Shown piece after piece: positions 54,331 through 63,372 of a stretch of 64,000 nt of DNA. Source of the DNA: Marinobacter sp. LV10R510-11A (GTDB lineage: Bacteria > Pseudomonadota > Gammaproteobacteria > Pseudomonadales > Oleiphilaceae). The translations under genes were made by a program, and so were the position numbers. Position 1 is the stretch's first letter, and each line of letters starts with the position of its first letter. The stretch spans positions 868,001 through 932,000 of the forward strand of contig NZ_LT907980.1 of the NCBI RefSeq assembly GCF_900215155.1. Reading direction: 5' to 3'. Under the pieces are notes generated by a model. That model saw nothing but the letters and a program-made list of their open reading frames with translations, had not been told where the DNA came from and ran no database searches.

Positions 54331-54723
54331 ATGTCTGCGCTAAGCCGAAAACAGTTACTTTTGTCGCAAGACAGCATATCAAGACTGCATGAGTGGTCTG
54401 ACCGTTACGATCTGTCTGAGGCAGAGTTGGTGCGCCGCGCCATTCAGAATTACGACCCGGAACACGAACGGGCGCAGTCCGATTCGGCAGAGCATGAAAA
54501 AGCGGCAGAAGCTATGCTTGAGTTCATGGCGAAAGCTCTCAAATCAGCAATGAATGACGTAGACGCAGCTAACGCCCGAGTACGCGAAACACTGGCAGGG
54601 TTGGATGACCCGGCGAAGAGAAAGGCTATTGATCAGGAGGTGCGCCAGGAGGTTGCGGAATCTCCAGGCTGGATGGACGAGGTAGCTGACTTGCTTGTTA
54701 CCGAGAACGAGGACGCCGCATGA
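54331..54723 (+). CDS. Ribbon-helix-helix-like protein
   Basis: A 130-residue protein starting at ATG 54331 behind a GAGGTGA site. The N-terminal segment KQLLLSQDSISRLHEWSDRY and DLSEAELVRRAI fits a ribbon-helix-helix DNA-binding fold; the rest is an acidic coiled coil. It overlaps by 4 bp a 35-residue downstream gene, a pairing I recall as recurrent in gammaproteobacteria. It may be an antitoxin or autoregulator. Confidence 0.65.
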   Translation: MSALSRKQLLLSQDSISRLHEWSDRYDLSEAELVRRAIQNYDPEHERAQSDSAEHEKAAEAMLEFMAKALKSAMNDVDAANARVRETLAGLDDPAKRKAIDQEVRQEVAESPGWMDEVADLLVTENEDAA

Positions 54724-54827
54724 GCTTTATTGAACGATTGTTCGGCTTTGGCAATGAGATTTTGCTGTTGACTGCCAAGATGGAGCAACTGAGCAAAAAT
54801 GTTGAAAATCTGACTCAGGAAAGCTAA
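54720..54827 (+). CDS. Small coiled-coil protein, probably truncated
   Basis: 35 residues (MSFIERLFGFGNEILLLTAK then MEQLSKNVENLTQES). After the stop a shifted frame continues NLDRRKELPRSEDAGKE, suggesting that a frameshift cut a longer coiled-coil protein. Translationally coupled (ATGA) to the upstream gene. Confidence 0.45.
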   Translation: MSFIERLFGFGNEILLLTAKMEQLSKNVENLTQES

Positions 54828-54966
54828 AACCTGGATCGCCGAAAAGAACTACCGCGTAGCGAAGACGCGGGGAAGGAATGATTGGATATCGGGGATATCA
54901 GTTGGTTTTTTCCTGCCCACTTTACTCCTTACTAAAGTAAGGAGTAACCAATAAGGAAAGGTAAGA

Positions 54967-55199
54967 ATGACGGCAGCAACAGTTACCAGTAGGGGCGGAT
55001 AACAATCCCGGCCAGTGTATGCAGCGACCTTAAGGTTGGTCCTGGGGATCGAGTGGAGTTTTTGAAAGTGGCAGAGGGTCACTGGGAAGTGTTTGCTGCT
55101 GTGGAAGATGTGAGTCGATTGCGAGGCATGATTACTCCCAAGCGGTCCGTCAACATCGAGGAAATGGATTTAGCGATTTGGCAAAGGGCGGGACGATGA
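54967..55199 (+). pseudogene. AbrB/VapB-type antitoxin with frameshift
   Basis: MTAATVTSRG followed, after a one-base shift near 54996, by ITIPASVCSDLKVGPGDRVE and a long tail ending in MDLAIWQRAGR. This is the SpoVT/AbrB swapped-hairpin fold of VapB-type antitoxins. The shift breaks the DNA-binding domain. Confidence 0.7.
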
Positions 55200-55273
55200 T
55201 CGGACTCAATACCAATGTGCTGGTGCTTTATTTCACGCAGGACGATCACCGGCGGTATTACTTCTATATTTAG
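55196..55273 (+). pseudogene. VapC-type PIN toxin, N-terminal remnant
   Basis: Only 25 residues (MIGLNTNVLVLYFTQDD...), overlapping the antitoxin stop by 4 bp. The PIN first acidic residue (D in LDTNVL) has become Asn, and the rest is lost. The locus is dead. Confidence 0.65.
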
Positions 55274-55309
55274 GTAACATTGGCCACAGGGAGAACGCAG
55301 AGCTAGGAT

Positions 55310-55807
55310 ATGGATTTCATCTTAAATACAGCAGGCTTGGCTTTCATCGCTTTCTTGATCTACGCCTTTGTCAAAGACATGCGGCGCAGCCTCCTTGTGG
55401 GCGAACGAAGGCGAAATGCCGAGCAACGAATCAGACGAATAAGGCTTGGTCTAGAGCCATGTGGTCGTTGTGGTGGATCAGGCTATCTTCCTCAATTTAG
55501 CCATGTTGAAAACGGAATTTGTTTTTTGTGTCACGGCTATTCGAAACACGGGAGATATGGTTCGTTGGAAGCCGCTAAACGGCGTCATGAGGAAGCAATC
55601 AAAGCCCGCAATGAGCCGCCAGTGCCCCGCTCGAAATACCTTGAGAAACGCGCCCGCTATTACGAATTGTTTTCTACCTATCACCTCAAATGCATTTTGG
55701 GAAAATGTTCTGAGTCAGAGAAGCAGGATGACGAAATTGCTGTCATTCAAATGGTCCTGAAAAACAAACTTCAAACCGCTCAGGACCAATCAAATTCAGA
55801 AGAATAA
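55310..55807 (+). CDS. Membrane-anchored protein with double-CxxC zinc-finger-like motif
   Basis: A 165-residue protein: one N-terminal membrane helix (residues 3-20), a basic segment (RRSLLVGERRRNAEQRIRRI), then CGRCGGSGYLPQF (about 51-63) and CFLCHGY (about 71-77), a DnaJ-like CxxC pair that may bind zinc. A second Cys pair (CILGKCSE) lies near 130. No family recognised. It is followed by about 275 bp without a gene. Confidence 0.55.
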   Translation: MDFILNTAGLAFIAFLIYAFVKDMRRSLLVGERRRNAEQRIRRIRLGLEPCGRCGGSGYLPQFSHVENGICFLCHGYSKHGRYGSLEAAKRRHEEAIKARNEPPVPRSKYLEKRARYYELFSTYHLKCILGKCSESEKQDDEIAVIQMVLKNKLQTAQDQSNSEE

Positions 55808-56082
55808 TAAAAGCCACCGGCAATACGTGGCCAAGCACCTAAATCAGAGTCCGGCCAGTTTTTGGTATCAACCTACGGCCACATTATGATTCCCGGAACA
55901 GAGGGTCTGGCCAAGAAGTGAGCGGTGTAGGCCGCCCAAATGTGAGAAGAAAGGTTAAACAGCCGACCCAGAAAAACGTTGGCCTTTCATTGTTCGGTCG
56001 ATAGGCTGACCGAGGTGTCGTCGTGACCGGTTGAATACGCCCCCTCCAAAATGGGGGGTTATCCTACTTTAGGGGACTATGA

Positions 56083-57087
56083 GTGTTTGGAAATATAGCG
56101 AAAGCAGCAGTGTTTGTGGTAATTCTATGGCCATTAGCCGCGTTGAACGCTGCCGCAGACGAGTCTCGCCAGCTTACACCTGAAGCGTTCGTAGATAAAT
56201 TCAACATGCGCACGGTGCTAAGCTCTTATGGGCAGTCACTGAAATATTATTGTGAGCAATTCCCAAAGCAGTTTTTTTCGAAAATTCACTATGCTTCTAA
56301 TACCAAGCTCCATCTTTACAACGGAACCGACTATTGGTGGGTTGAGTTTCATGCCAACAACAAGATCACGTTAGGGAACCAAATTACCGATGCATCTTAT
56401 CGCTCTCAATCAACTCATAAGCTCGCGTACTCAGAGTCTGAGGATGAGTGGCGCGCAGAGGAAGCTTGGATCGAGCGACCTACAAACTGTGAGCCTTTTG
56501 TTCTCGAAGAACAACTGACGTTCGGCGGCAGTCATTACAGCTTTGAAGAAATTACAACATACGTCGGCAACCATGATCCGGGGTATGTAGAGCTTGGGAA
56601 CGGACAGGAAGTCACTGTTGATTTTGACCCTATTCCTTGGGAAGAAGTCGATGATTGGCAGGTAGGAAAGCTGGTATCTTTGATCTATGAGCCCGCTACA
56701 CAAATCCGCTTGAAAGATCTCGACTCTCAAACATCCGTACCCGTGTATTTCTATTCAGGTGATCATCCCATTGATAGACTTGAGAGCGCTTGCATTGATG
56801 TTGCCGGGGACACAATATCATATGCTGAATGCTACTCTCAGAGCAGAAAAGCTTGGGATATGGAGTTGAATAGCAATTACCTGATGTTGTTAAAAATGCT
56901 GGATGACGAGGAGAAATCGAAAGTCCGCGCTGCGCAACGACAATGGATTAAGTTCCGTGACGCTCAGATAGAGGCTGTTAGCACAATAGCTCAAAGACCA
57001 GGAACTATATGGACTATACGTGCCGCTAATTTAAATAGTGGTTTAACCAAGGCACAAGCTATGCGACTCCGCAGTTTAATTCCCTAA
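56083..57087 (+). CDS. Exported protein with C-terminal LprI (DUF1311) domain
   Basis: A 334-residue protein with GTG start and signal peptide (cleavage near LNAAAD, about 25). Residues about 245-330 match the LprI/DUF1311 domain: CIDVAGDTISYAECYSQSRK, then ELNSNYLMLLKMLDDEEKSK, RAAQRQWIKFRDAQ. The domain occurs in lysozyme-inhibitor-like and other envelope proteins. The middle portion (residues 40-230) is unassigned. The next gene carries the same domain in a different frame of reading, so this is probably a diverged pair. Confidence 0.65.
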   Translation: MFGNIAKAAVFVVILWPLAALNAAADESRQLTPEAFVDKFNMRTVLSSYGQSLKYYCEQFPKQFFSKIHYASNTKLHLYNGTDYWWVEFHANNKITLGNQITDASYRSQSTHKLAYSESEDEWRAEEAWIERPTNCEPFVLEEQLTFGGSHYSFEEITTYVGNHDPGYVELGNGQEVTVDFDPIPWEEVDDWQVGKLVSLIYEPATQIRLKDLDSQTSVPVYFYSGDHPIDRLESACIDVAGDTISYAECYSQSRKAWDMELNSNYLMLLKMLDDEEKSKVRAAQRQWIKFRDAQIEAVSTIAQRPGTIWTIRAANLNSGLTKAQAMRLRSLIP

Positions 57088-57159
57088 TTGATTGAAGAGT
57101 GGTTAAGAAAATTGACCATTTCTACACGTTGGATCCTGTTTCCAAGCAAAGGCATTTAT

Positions 57160-58176
57160 ATGAGTAGGTTTATTTTGCGAAAAATTTCAATAATTATGTG
57201 TATTTTTTTCATATCGTTGCATGTTAATGGTGACCCCATCTTCTCTAAATCGGATGCGGAAAACCGATATCAAAAAGCATTTTCTCAAGAAATGACATCT
57301 ACTTTATTGCAGATGGGCGTGCCCGAAAAAATTTCAAAACAGGAAGGTATCTCCATTGACGCCGCCGAACGCTCAGTTCAAGAAATGGTTACACTCAGTT
57401 CTGTTTGTGGAGTACTAGCTGTCCGTCTGTATGATGAAAAGTATAAAAACTTTGTAGCCAACGCCATAGCCGATGGTTCTTCTGTCCGAGAGATTCAGCA
57501 GAGTAGTAAGGCTTTTGTTCAGGGTAAAGCCCGAAGTGGCGAACTAGACGTTGAGAGTTTTTCTGGAACGATGACGGAGGCTTTTAATTTCTTAGAGGAC
57601 TGCCTTAAAGCTGCGAAGGCAGACCCTATTCCTACATATGCCACCCGAGGGGCCTCACCGGTTACTCAGGCAGAAGGTGATAAAACAGAGAAAGGTCTAG
57701 AAAAGGAAGTTTCTGGACAAGGTTATCACTTTATCAAGAGTTTGAATGATCTTCCCATGTTAGCAGATTTCGAATCAGTTAAGTCCTATGACCAGTATTT
57801 AGAGGGCTATGGCATGTGGTGTATTGAGAAGTCTAAAGCCGAGATCAGCACGCCTAACTGCTTTGTCCGATATGAAGCCTGGGATAGAGAGTTAAACCTA
57901 CAGTATCAATTATTGATGGAAGTACTGACCAAAAAGAGCAAAGCGTTGCTTAGAACGGTCCAGAGGGATTGGATTAAAAGTCGCGATAGTATGATCGACT
58001 TCAATAGTCATTTGCTAGATGATAAGTACGAAGTGTCAGATATGAATACATTTATTGGAGTGCGTGCCAACGAAGCCGACAGAGCTATCTCCCCAGTAGT
58101 AAAGGAAAGGACGCTACAATTAGAATCCTGGAGAGAAATGGTAGTGGGTGGCAGACTCTATCCCCCGCCCCACTAA
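57160..58176 (+). CDS. Exported protein with LprI-like C-terminal domain
   Basis: A 338-residue protein starting at ATG 57160 with a signal peptide (hydrophobic ISIIMCIFFISLHVNG). The C-terminal part shows the LprI pattern CIEKSKAEISTPNCFVRYEA, ELNLQYQLLMEVLTKKSKAL, TVQRDWIKSRDSMIDF. The N-terminal half is helical and Gln/Ser-rich. It follows the similar upstream gene after 72 bp and uses a different set of codons (AT-rich). Confidence 0.6.
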   Translation: MSRFILRKISIIMCIFFISLHVNGDPIFSKSDAENRYQKAFSQEMTSTLLQMGVPEKISKQEGISIDAAERSVQEMVTLSSVCGVLAVRLYDEKYKNFVANAIADGSSVREIQQSSKAFVQGKARSGELDVESFSGTMTEAFNFLEDCLKAAKADPIPTYATRGASPVTQAEGDKTEKGLEKEVSGQGYHFIKSLNDLPMLADFESVKSYDQYLEGYGMWCIEKSKAEISTPNCFVRYEAWDRELNLQYQLLMEVLTKKSKALLRTVQRDWIKSRDSMIDFNSHLLDDKYEVSDMNTFIGVRANEADRAISPVVKERTLQLESWREMVVGGRLYPPPH

Positions 58177-58343
58177 TTATTAAAATAAGTGCCATGAAAA
58201 ACCTTTTCAAGTCGGAATTACCTTAAGTATCTAAAGAATTAGATTTTTTATAAAGTTTAAAGAGTCCTGCGCGGCAGTATTTATACTAAAATTAATGATG
58301 GCTAAAAATTTAAGTATTCTGCACATATTTATGTCATAGAATT

Positions 58344-58688
58344 TCAATTTCGAATTCGCGTTAGGTATATAGACTTAAGTGATCTTTCATTTATTTTGTG
58401 ATCTAAGTATATGGAAAAATCTTCGATAGTTACTATTTTTTCGATACGATAACCTTCGGAGTATAATTGGACTTTAGTATAGCAAACGTCTTCGATTATT
58501 TGTTTTCCAAGTTTTGTGCTCGGGAGGTGGTTCCGGTTTTTATCATAGGCGTCCACATAAGCTCCGGATCTTATGCATGAGTCATATGCTGCCCTTTCAC
58601 TGTCTGACATTCCGCAGCCGGTTAAGAAACTTGATAACGTCATTAAAGCGATAGTAGTTTTAGTAAAGTTAATAATTTTTCTCATCAT
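58344..58688 (-). CDS. Small lipoprotein of unknown function
   Basis: A 114-residue protein with signal peptide and lipobox LTGC (Cys at about 25). The mature part has two further Cys residues (SCIRSG and DVCYTK) that could form a disulphide. No family recognised. Confidence 0.6.
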   Translation of the reverse strand: MMRKIINFTKTTIALMTLSSFLTGCGMSDSERAAYDSCIRSGAYVDAYDKNRNHLPSTKLGKQIIEDVCYTKVQLYSEGYRIEKIVTIEDFSIYLDHKINERSLKSIYLTRIRN

Positions 58689-58793
58689 GATTTGCGCGAG
58701 TTTAGTTAATTAATTTGTGGATATGATAGGGTTTATTTGTTCGTATGGCAGCAGGAACCTTTAGCGCGCTCATTGGCTTGACTGGCTATGGAG

Positions 58794-59080
58794 TTAAAGA
58801 CATTTTCGCATTTCGATCTCCATCAGGCCTTGGATATAATCAGCGTCTGTTTCTGGCATTCCCAGCATAATCAGCTTCGTCCGAACAGTAGCTAGGTACT
58901 TAGCTTTTACGATAAATCCCAACTTCAGTTCTGTCGCCGTTTGGGCTATAGCCTCAAAGATCTGGAAGTAAAAAAATTATTCTGAAACCGGTTGACGCTG
59001 TATTCTTTCATAATATTTTCAGCAATTCCGGTCGTAATATTATCCAAAACTTTCTTTCAAGGTCCACCAAACCAACCCAT
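58794..59080 (-). pseudogene. Small cytoplasmic protein, nonsense plus frameshift
   Basis: The reverse strand starts MGWFGGP behind GAGGTGAT, meets TGA at codon 8, continues as KKVLDNITTGIAENIMKEYS, then needs one frame change to read EAIAQTATELKLGFIVKAKY and end in MEIEMRKCL at 58794. Two lesions in about 95 codons mark a decayed gene. I do not recognise a named family. Confidence 0.55.
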
Positions 59081-59778
59081 TAATCACCTCATCTATTTAG
59101 AAAAATCCTGCCCTGTCGCTGATTTTAGACCTGCGATTAGAAAGCGATAGTCTAAGCTCTTTGAGCCATCTGCCAACACATGTGAGCATCTCTAAGGCAC
59201 TACTAAGTATTATTTGTCGACCAGTACATCTGAAACGACTATAGATGATGCGTTAGAGCGACGTAGATGAAAAGGAAGACCTGTAACATTTTGTAGGCTT
59301 AATGTTTCATTCACGCTCCAGAGGTTTCTTGTCGCTTTACTGCAACCCCACTCAAATAGCTGATGAGTTAAACTCTATCAAGTGGCCGAGTCCTCGCCTT
59401 CGGCTGCGGGCCGCACCAACCCCCTGACCCCTACTTGCTCAGCCCCAAGCAAGTCCGACTGAGTGATACTGATCGATGAGTGTCACCCCCATGATCTAAG
59501 AGTCCCAAACCATTTGCAGTTCCCGTATGTCCTCCCCCTGCCTAGTCCACATTGGCCAACAGAATCATTGAAGAGCAGCTTACTTCTCGCAATCCCGGCT
59601 TTGTCACCTTGCTGGCTGGTTGAGGTGGTCTGAGTTCTGGAGTCGTGCTTCGACCAGACGCGGGAAGAGATTGAGTAAGTGATCAATGCTTTGCTGACCA
59701 CTAAGCAATTAGTGATCGACGGCGCTGATTTAGTGTATCTCGCACTCAAGCGTTTCTCGTTCAAAGAGGAGAATGACA
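59081..59778. other. No gene seen (about 700 bp)
   Basis: No frame with convincing start or composition. A CCTTCGGCTGCGGGCCGCACC stretch near 59397 looks like element debris. Confidence 0.4.
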
Positions 59779-60012
59779 ATGCCTAGAAAAACACATCATG
59801 TGGTTCCCAATCCTGATGGCGGTTGGGATTTAAAAAAAGGTGGCGGTGAGCGAGCCATCAAACATTTTGACACCAAACAAGATGCCGTCGATCATGGTCG
59901 TGAGGTCAGCAGGAATCAGGAATCTGAATTCGTGGTTCATAAGAAAGATGGGAGTATTCAAAATCCAGATAGCCATGGCAACGATCCGATGCCACCCAAG
60001 GACAAGAAATAG
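59779..60012 (+). CDS. DUF2188 domain protein
   Basis: A 77-residue protein: MPRKTHHVVPNPDGGWDLKK, then AIKHFDTKQDAVDHGREVSR and FVVHKKDGSIQNPDSHGNDP, the DUF2188 pattern. I use ATG 59779 because AGGAGA sits 7 bp upstream; ATG 59773 overlaps that site. The domain is common on plasmids and islands; function unknown. Confidence 0.8.
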   Translation: MPRKTHHVVPNPDGGWDLKKGGGERAIKHFDTKQDAVDHGREVSRNQESEFVVHKKDGSIQNPDSHGNDPMPPKDKK

Positions 60013-60050
60013 TAGTTAGAACTGAGTGTGCTTAGGCCGACAGGGGTAGA

Positions 60051-60076
60051 AGGTTGGGGTTCGATTCCCCTGGCGC
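60051..60076 (+). other. tRNA 3'-half-like sequence (T-arm and part of acceptor)
   Basis: GGGGTTCGATTCCCC forms a T-arm stem-loop followed by TGGCGC, as in the 3' half of a tRNA, but no full tRNA precedes it. It differs from the tRNA-Leu at 30379. It may be an old attachment-site remnant. Confidence 0.4.
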
Positions 60077-60764
60077 TTGTTGGCTCTGTAGCCCTTTTAT
60101 TAATTTTACTGAGATACATCAGCGTAAACGTGGTCCTGCCGGCCACCAGCAACAGTGAAAAGGGGGATGCCTATGGTGAAAGCATTAACTGTCCGAACTC
60201 GCGTTTTTTAAGCTCCATGCTTGAAACTATGTGGGCTATCGGAGTCGGTGGCGTTGTCGGACACCTGTCTGCCTAAGCACGCTCAAAACGTAACAACCAT
60301 AATTACGGCGTCCGTTTTTAGTTGCGGCTTCGCGTCCGTTCCAAAACGTGCGTTCCTTGGGGCGTCATGGTTCCCGGGTGGTTTCTGCCCATATGGACTC
60401 ATGTTGGGATAATCTCCTTCCAGGCAAAGCCTGCTGATGATGAACCGGTGAAATTCCTGCAAAAAGAAGATCCAAAGAGACAAAACAAGGGGATAGCACC
60501 ATGGCTGTAAAACACACTCCCACGGGTGTTGTGCATCAGGGTAACAAAGGGGGTACCACCGGATGCGGTTACGACACCAAAAAGAATTCAAGCCATTGGG
60601 TTCAGTCGTCACAGCGAATCACCTGTGGCTAGAATGGCTGCAAGAATTGAAAGCAGGTCTTCAAGCTCACCAGATGGGTCAGGCGTTCATGCGTGTTCTC
60701 GGCGGCGTACAGTGGACTGAGGGCACTGGCGGTAGCATGACCTACAGCACTCACACCCTTGTCG

Positions 60765-60905
60765 ATCATTTCAGCGATAAATTGATGCCTCTCACTGTCA
60801 GCGGGTCTGCGAAGATGCTTACCTTCGGCCTGTGCCTTCTTAATGCCCTGAGCCGGTCTCCTGCGTCTGTCGCAAGGTCCTTCGCCGCGTCTCTGAATAA
60901 TTACA
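60765..60905 (-). pseudogene. Serine resolvase remnant
   Basis: The reverse frame reads RRRRPAQGIKKAQAEGKHLR then RPADSERHQFIAEMIDKGVS, the linker between catalytic and HTH domains of small serine recombinases. The catalytic domain and HTH are missing. Confidence 0.55.
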
Positions 60906-61001
60906 GATGTAATCAATCTTCTCTTTTTAACTAATCAGCGAAATCGTTCTTTAGCAATTTGGCCTATTCGCTACAAAAGTGAAAGTAGGGTTGACCGCTA
61001 G

Positions 61002-61052
61002 TTAGTAAGTTAGTAACTTAGTAAGTTAGTGAATCAATAACTAAATCACTAA
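61002..61052. repeat. Octamer tandem repeats upstream of kfrA-like gene
   Basis: Four consecutive 8-bp units TTAGTAAG, TTAGTAAC, TTAGTAAG, TTAGTGAA (61002-61033), then an inverted pair TTAGTGA (61026) and TCACTAA (61046). It lies 17-67 bp before the start of a DNA-binding protein, as an autoregulatory operator would. Confidence 0.7.
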
Positions 61053-61068
61053 GTAAAGGTGCGCAAAC

Positions 61069-61725
61069 ATGGCTAGGCCAGAAAAATACACAGAAGATGA
61101 GTATCTCTCCTGGGTCGAATCGCAGGTTGTAAGCGGGCGTTCCGTTAAGGACATCAAGGCAGCCGAGTTGCAGAAAGCAGTGGGTGGTAAATATTCGCGA
61201 TGCCAGGAAGTACTGGCTCAGGCACAGGATAGGTTTGTTGAGCAGCAGAGTGATTCCACACCGCCTATGCCGGTGTGGTTCCGTGATTTTGTGACACGGC
61301 TTTCGGAGCAGACCCGAGAGGCTGCTGAAAGTCAGTGGTTTAAAGTCGGCAGAGGCATTAATGAATCGATCAAAGACGCCACAGTGATTTTTGAGGATCG
61401 CCAGGCGGACTATGAGTCTCGATTGTCAGAGCAACTGGATCAAATCCGAACCTTGGAGGCAAACGATGACGACCAAGCGGCTCAAATAGAACAGTTGCAA
61501 ACCCAGTTGTCGAAAGCCCTCGGTGAAGTTTCAGATCAAAAATCAGACAATGCTGGTCTGAAGTCCGAAGTCTCCGGCTGGAAACAGCAAAAAGCTGACT
61601 TTGATGTTCAGCTTTCTACGGCTCGGGAAGACCTAAAAGCATCAGAGCGTGCTGTGGCAGAGGCTCGATCTGAACGCGACATCTTGAAAGGAAAGGTTCA
61701 GGCTTACGAATCGCCGAAGAAGTGA
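61069..61725 (+). CDS. KfrA-like DNA-binding coiled-coil protein
   Basis: A 218-residue protein: MARPEKYTEDEYLSWVESQV and KAAELQKAVGGKYSRCQEVL match the KfrA N-terminal DNA-binding domain (about 1-60); residues 115-215 are an alanine- and glutamate-rich coiled coil. KfrA proteins on plasmids repress themselves and can organise plasmid DNA. The octameric repeats just upstream are likely its sites. Its presence suggests plasmid ancestry. Confidence 0.82.
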   Translation: MARPEKYTEDEYLSWVESQVVSGRSVKDIKAAELQKAVGGKYSRCQEVLAQAQDRFVEQQSDSTPPMPVWFRDFVTRLSEQTREAAESQWFKVGRGINESIKDATVIFEDRQADYESRLSEQLDQIRTLEANDDDQAAQIEQLQTQLSKALGEVSDQKSDNAGLKSEVSGWKQQKADFDVQLSTAREDLKASERAVAEARSERDILKGKVQAYESPKK

Positions 61726-62047
61726 GGCATACAAGCGCACCTCTCTATGTTTTAGCAGTTTCAATAACTGCCCGGACACCGGCTATTAGCAGAGTTCAGA
61801 TGACTTTGGGACCTACCATTTGGAAATCCTGCAATGAATCGTTGATGACAAATACTCTACGTGAAGAAAGGATTGAGGGCAGGGGTGTTGGCTCTTTTCC
61901 CGTATCCGGATCATGACCGGATTTTTCCAACCCTGGCTGGACCTAATACGGGGTCACGGTCAGGGACGGCACTCCTATCGTCTCTTCGACCACCTGTGCT
62001 CGCCTGATTGAGTTAGATTTACTTTGTGAGAGCAGTTTTCGGGAGAG
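61726..62047. other. No gene seen (322 bp)
   Basis: Contains scattered short frames only, and a terminator-like inverted repeat is not evident. Confidence 0.35.
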
Positions 62048-62250
62048 TTAGCTCACTCCGCGAATTCGCTCAATATCCCCCTCTAGCATGACATCAAGTG
62101 CAGAGACTCCACCGAAAAATTTATTGGGTTTTTTGATCCAACTATCAACTGTTGCGATGGCCATTCGTTACTTCCTCCCCTTTGGCGTATTCCTCAACAA
62201 ACTGTAGCTTACAGATCCATCCCATTATCGCGTGAATTTGTGAGTAGCGG
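62048..62250 (-). pseudogene. MbcA/ParS-type (DUF2384) antitoxin remnant
   Basis: The reverse frames, with frame changes near 62165 and 62112, read IHAIMGWICKLQFVEEYAKG, then MAIATVDSWIKKPN, then FFGGVSALDVMLEGDIERIR. This resembles the C-terminal MbcA/Xre-type antitoxin motif (W-x-PN-x-x-x-GG-x-x-x-x-D). The N terminus is missing, and no RES-type toxin gene is nearby. Confidence 0.45.
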
Positions 62251-62283
62251 ACGCTTAGGTAGCAAAAATTGAGTTTGCTAATT

Positions 62284-62628
62284 TCACCGACGCTCTCGTT
62301 CACTCCATTCCTCCACGATCTCGTCAATGTCCACTGGATTGTTTTCGTCACCACCAATTTCATCAAATACAATATAAAAACCTGCCCGACTGTAGTGACA
62401 GTCGGAAATCACCAGTTTCTGCTTGTTCTGTGCGGCTGCCAGATCTAGCTTGCGAAACAATAGCTCCCGATCTTGCGTTGCTAAGTCTTCAGGATAGACA
62501 AAGATCAGGTTGGGATAGATTAACGACGGCCTTGGAAGTGCCTCCTGCCACGCGTTTGCATAAGCAACCAAAAGTCGTTTTCTCTTGTATGCGTCCAACG
62601 ATTGCACTTGTTTTTTTGGTATTTTCAT
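62284..62628 (-). CDS. Hypothetical protein
   Basis: A 114-residue protein: basic N terminus (MKIPKKQVQSLDAYKRKRLL), a hydrophobic strand (PNLIFVYPEDL) and an acidic C terminus (DEIVEEWSERERR). AGGTGG precedes the ATG. No family recognised. Confidence 0.5.
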   Translation of the reverse strand: MKIPKKQVQSLDAYKRKRLLVAYANAWQEALPRPSLIYPNLIFVYPEDLATQDRELLFRKLDLAAAQNKQKLVISDCHYSRAGFYIVFDEIGGDENNPVDIDEIVEEWSERERR

Positions 62629-62816
62629 GAACCACCTATTTATATTTACTTTGTTATCAGACAGATAAATATAACTTTATTTATTTATCAAAAAATTAAT
62701 CAATTATATTTATTTTATATTAAAATAAATACAACGAAAACAGTACTTTACAATATCATTATTGTGGATTAAGTTATAGTAAATCAGCAAATTTAAAATA
62801 GAAACCAAGGATGATC
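62629..62816. other. AT-rich stretch with no gene
   Basis: Very AT-rich intergenic DNA (62640-62760) between divergent units, likely holding their promoters. Confidence 0.4.
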
Positions 62817-62940
62817 ATGACGGATACAACAATCAAAAATTGGTTTTTAGTAAGCTTGGATAACGATGGTGAAATTATTGGGGAAGCTACTCTAGGGAAT
62901 TGTTGTTGAGGATAAAAAATGCCGTTGGAGACCGGGTTGT
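62817..62940 (+). pseudogene. Small protein gene cut by repeat, frameshifted
   Basis: MTDTTIKNWFLVSLDNDGEI then a stop after LGNCC; one base shift opens IVVEDKKCRWRPGC, which matches the rest of a small hypothetical protein I recall from plasmids and islands. The gene runs directly into the group II intron-like repeat at about 62936, so its 3' end is gone. Confidence 0.5.
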
Positions 62941-63212
62941 CCTTACCTGGGGCGGTTCGACGTATCGGGGTCTGCTCAACGAGCGATCTGTCAATTACCA
63001 GTCAGGCCACTGGTCGATCAAGCTTGGGCGCATGCGTTGCCATCGGCGGTTACGAGCGAACGAGATGGACACTGATAGCGCTGATGCGGGTAACCTTGCC
63101 GGTGATTTAGCAGAAGTCAGCAGCAGACGGCATAGTAGCCAAACGCCCATCGTAATTGTTGGGACACGGTGAAGAAGGCCTGAACCTGAAAATCAATGAG
63201 GGGCCTGTGTAG
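62936..63212 (+). repeat. Second copy of the group II intron-like sequence (5' half)
   Basis: About 275 bp nearly identical to the complement of 49735-50010, including CTCAACGAGCGATC, CAGTCAGGCCACTGGTCGAT and GGTGATTTAGCAGAAGTCAG. It lacks the first bases (GTGCG) and the 3' half, so it is truncated at both sides. Confidence 0.75.
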
Positions 63213-63372
63213 CCGGAACCATCGGGAATGGCCATCAATCAGGCCATGCCATTTACTTTAGTGTGGCTGACCAGGTGCTAGGTGAGGCACGATATTCCCA
63301 CGAAGGTTCACATGCATAGGCATGGCCTGAGCGCTATAGTATCTCTGCGATCCATATACTGGAGGTGAAAAG

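Noticed and set aside
60051..60076. Direct repeat of the tRNA-Leu 3' end marking the far side of an island
   Set aside because: The T-arm-like sequence differs from the tRNA-Leu at 30379 in stem and acceptor bases, so it is not its att copy.
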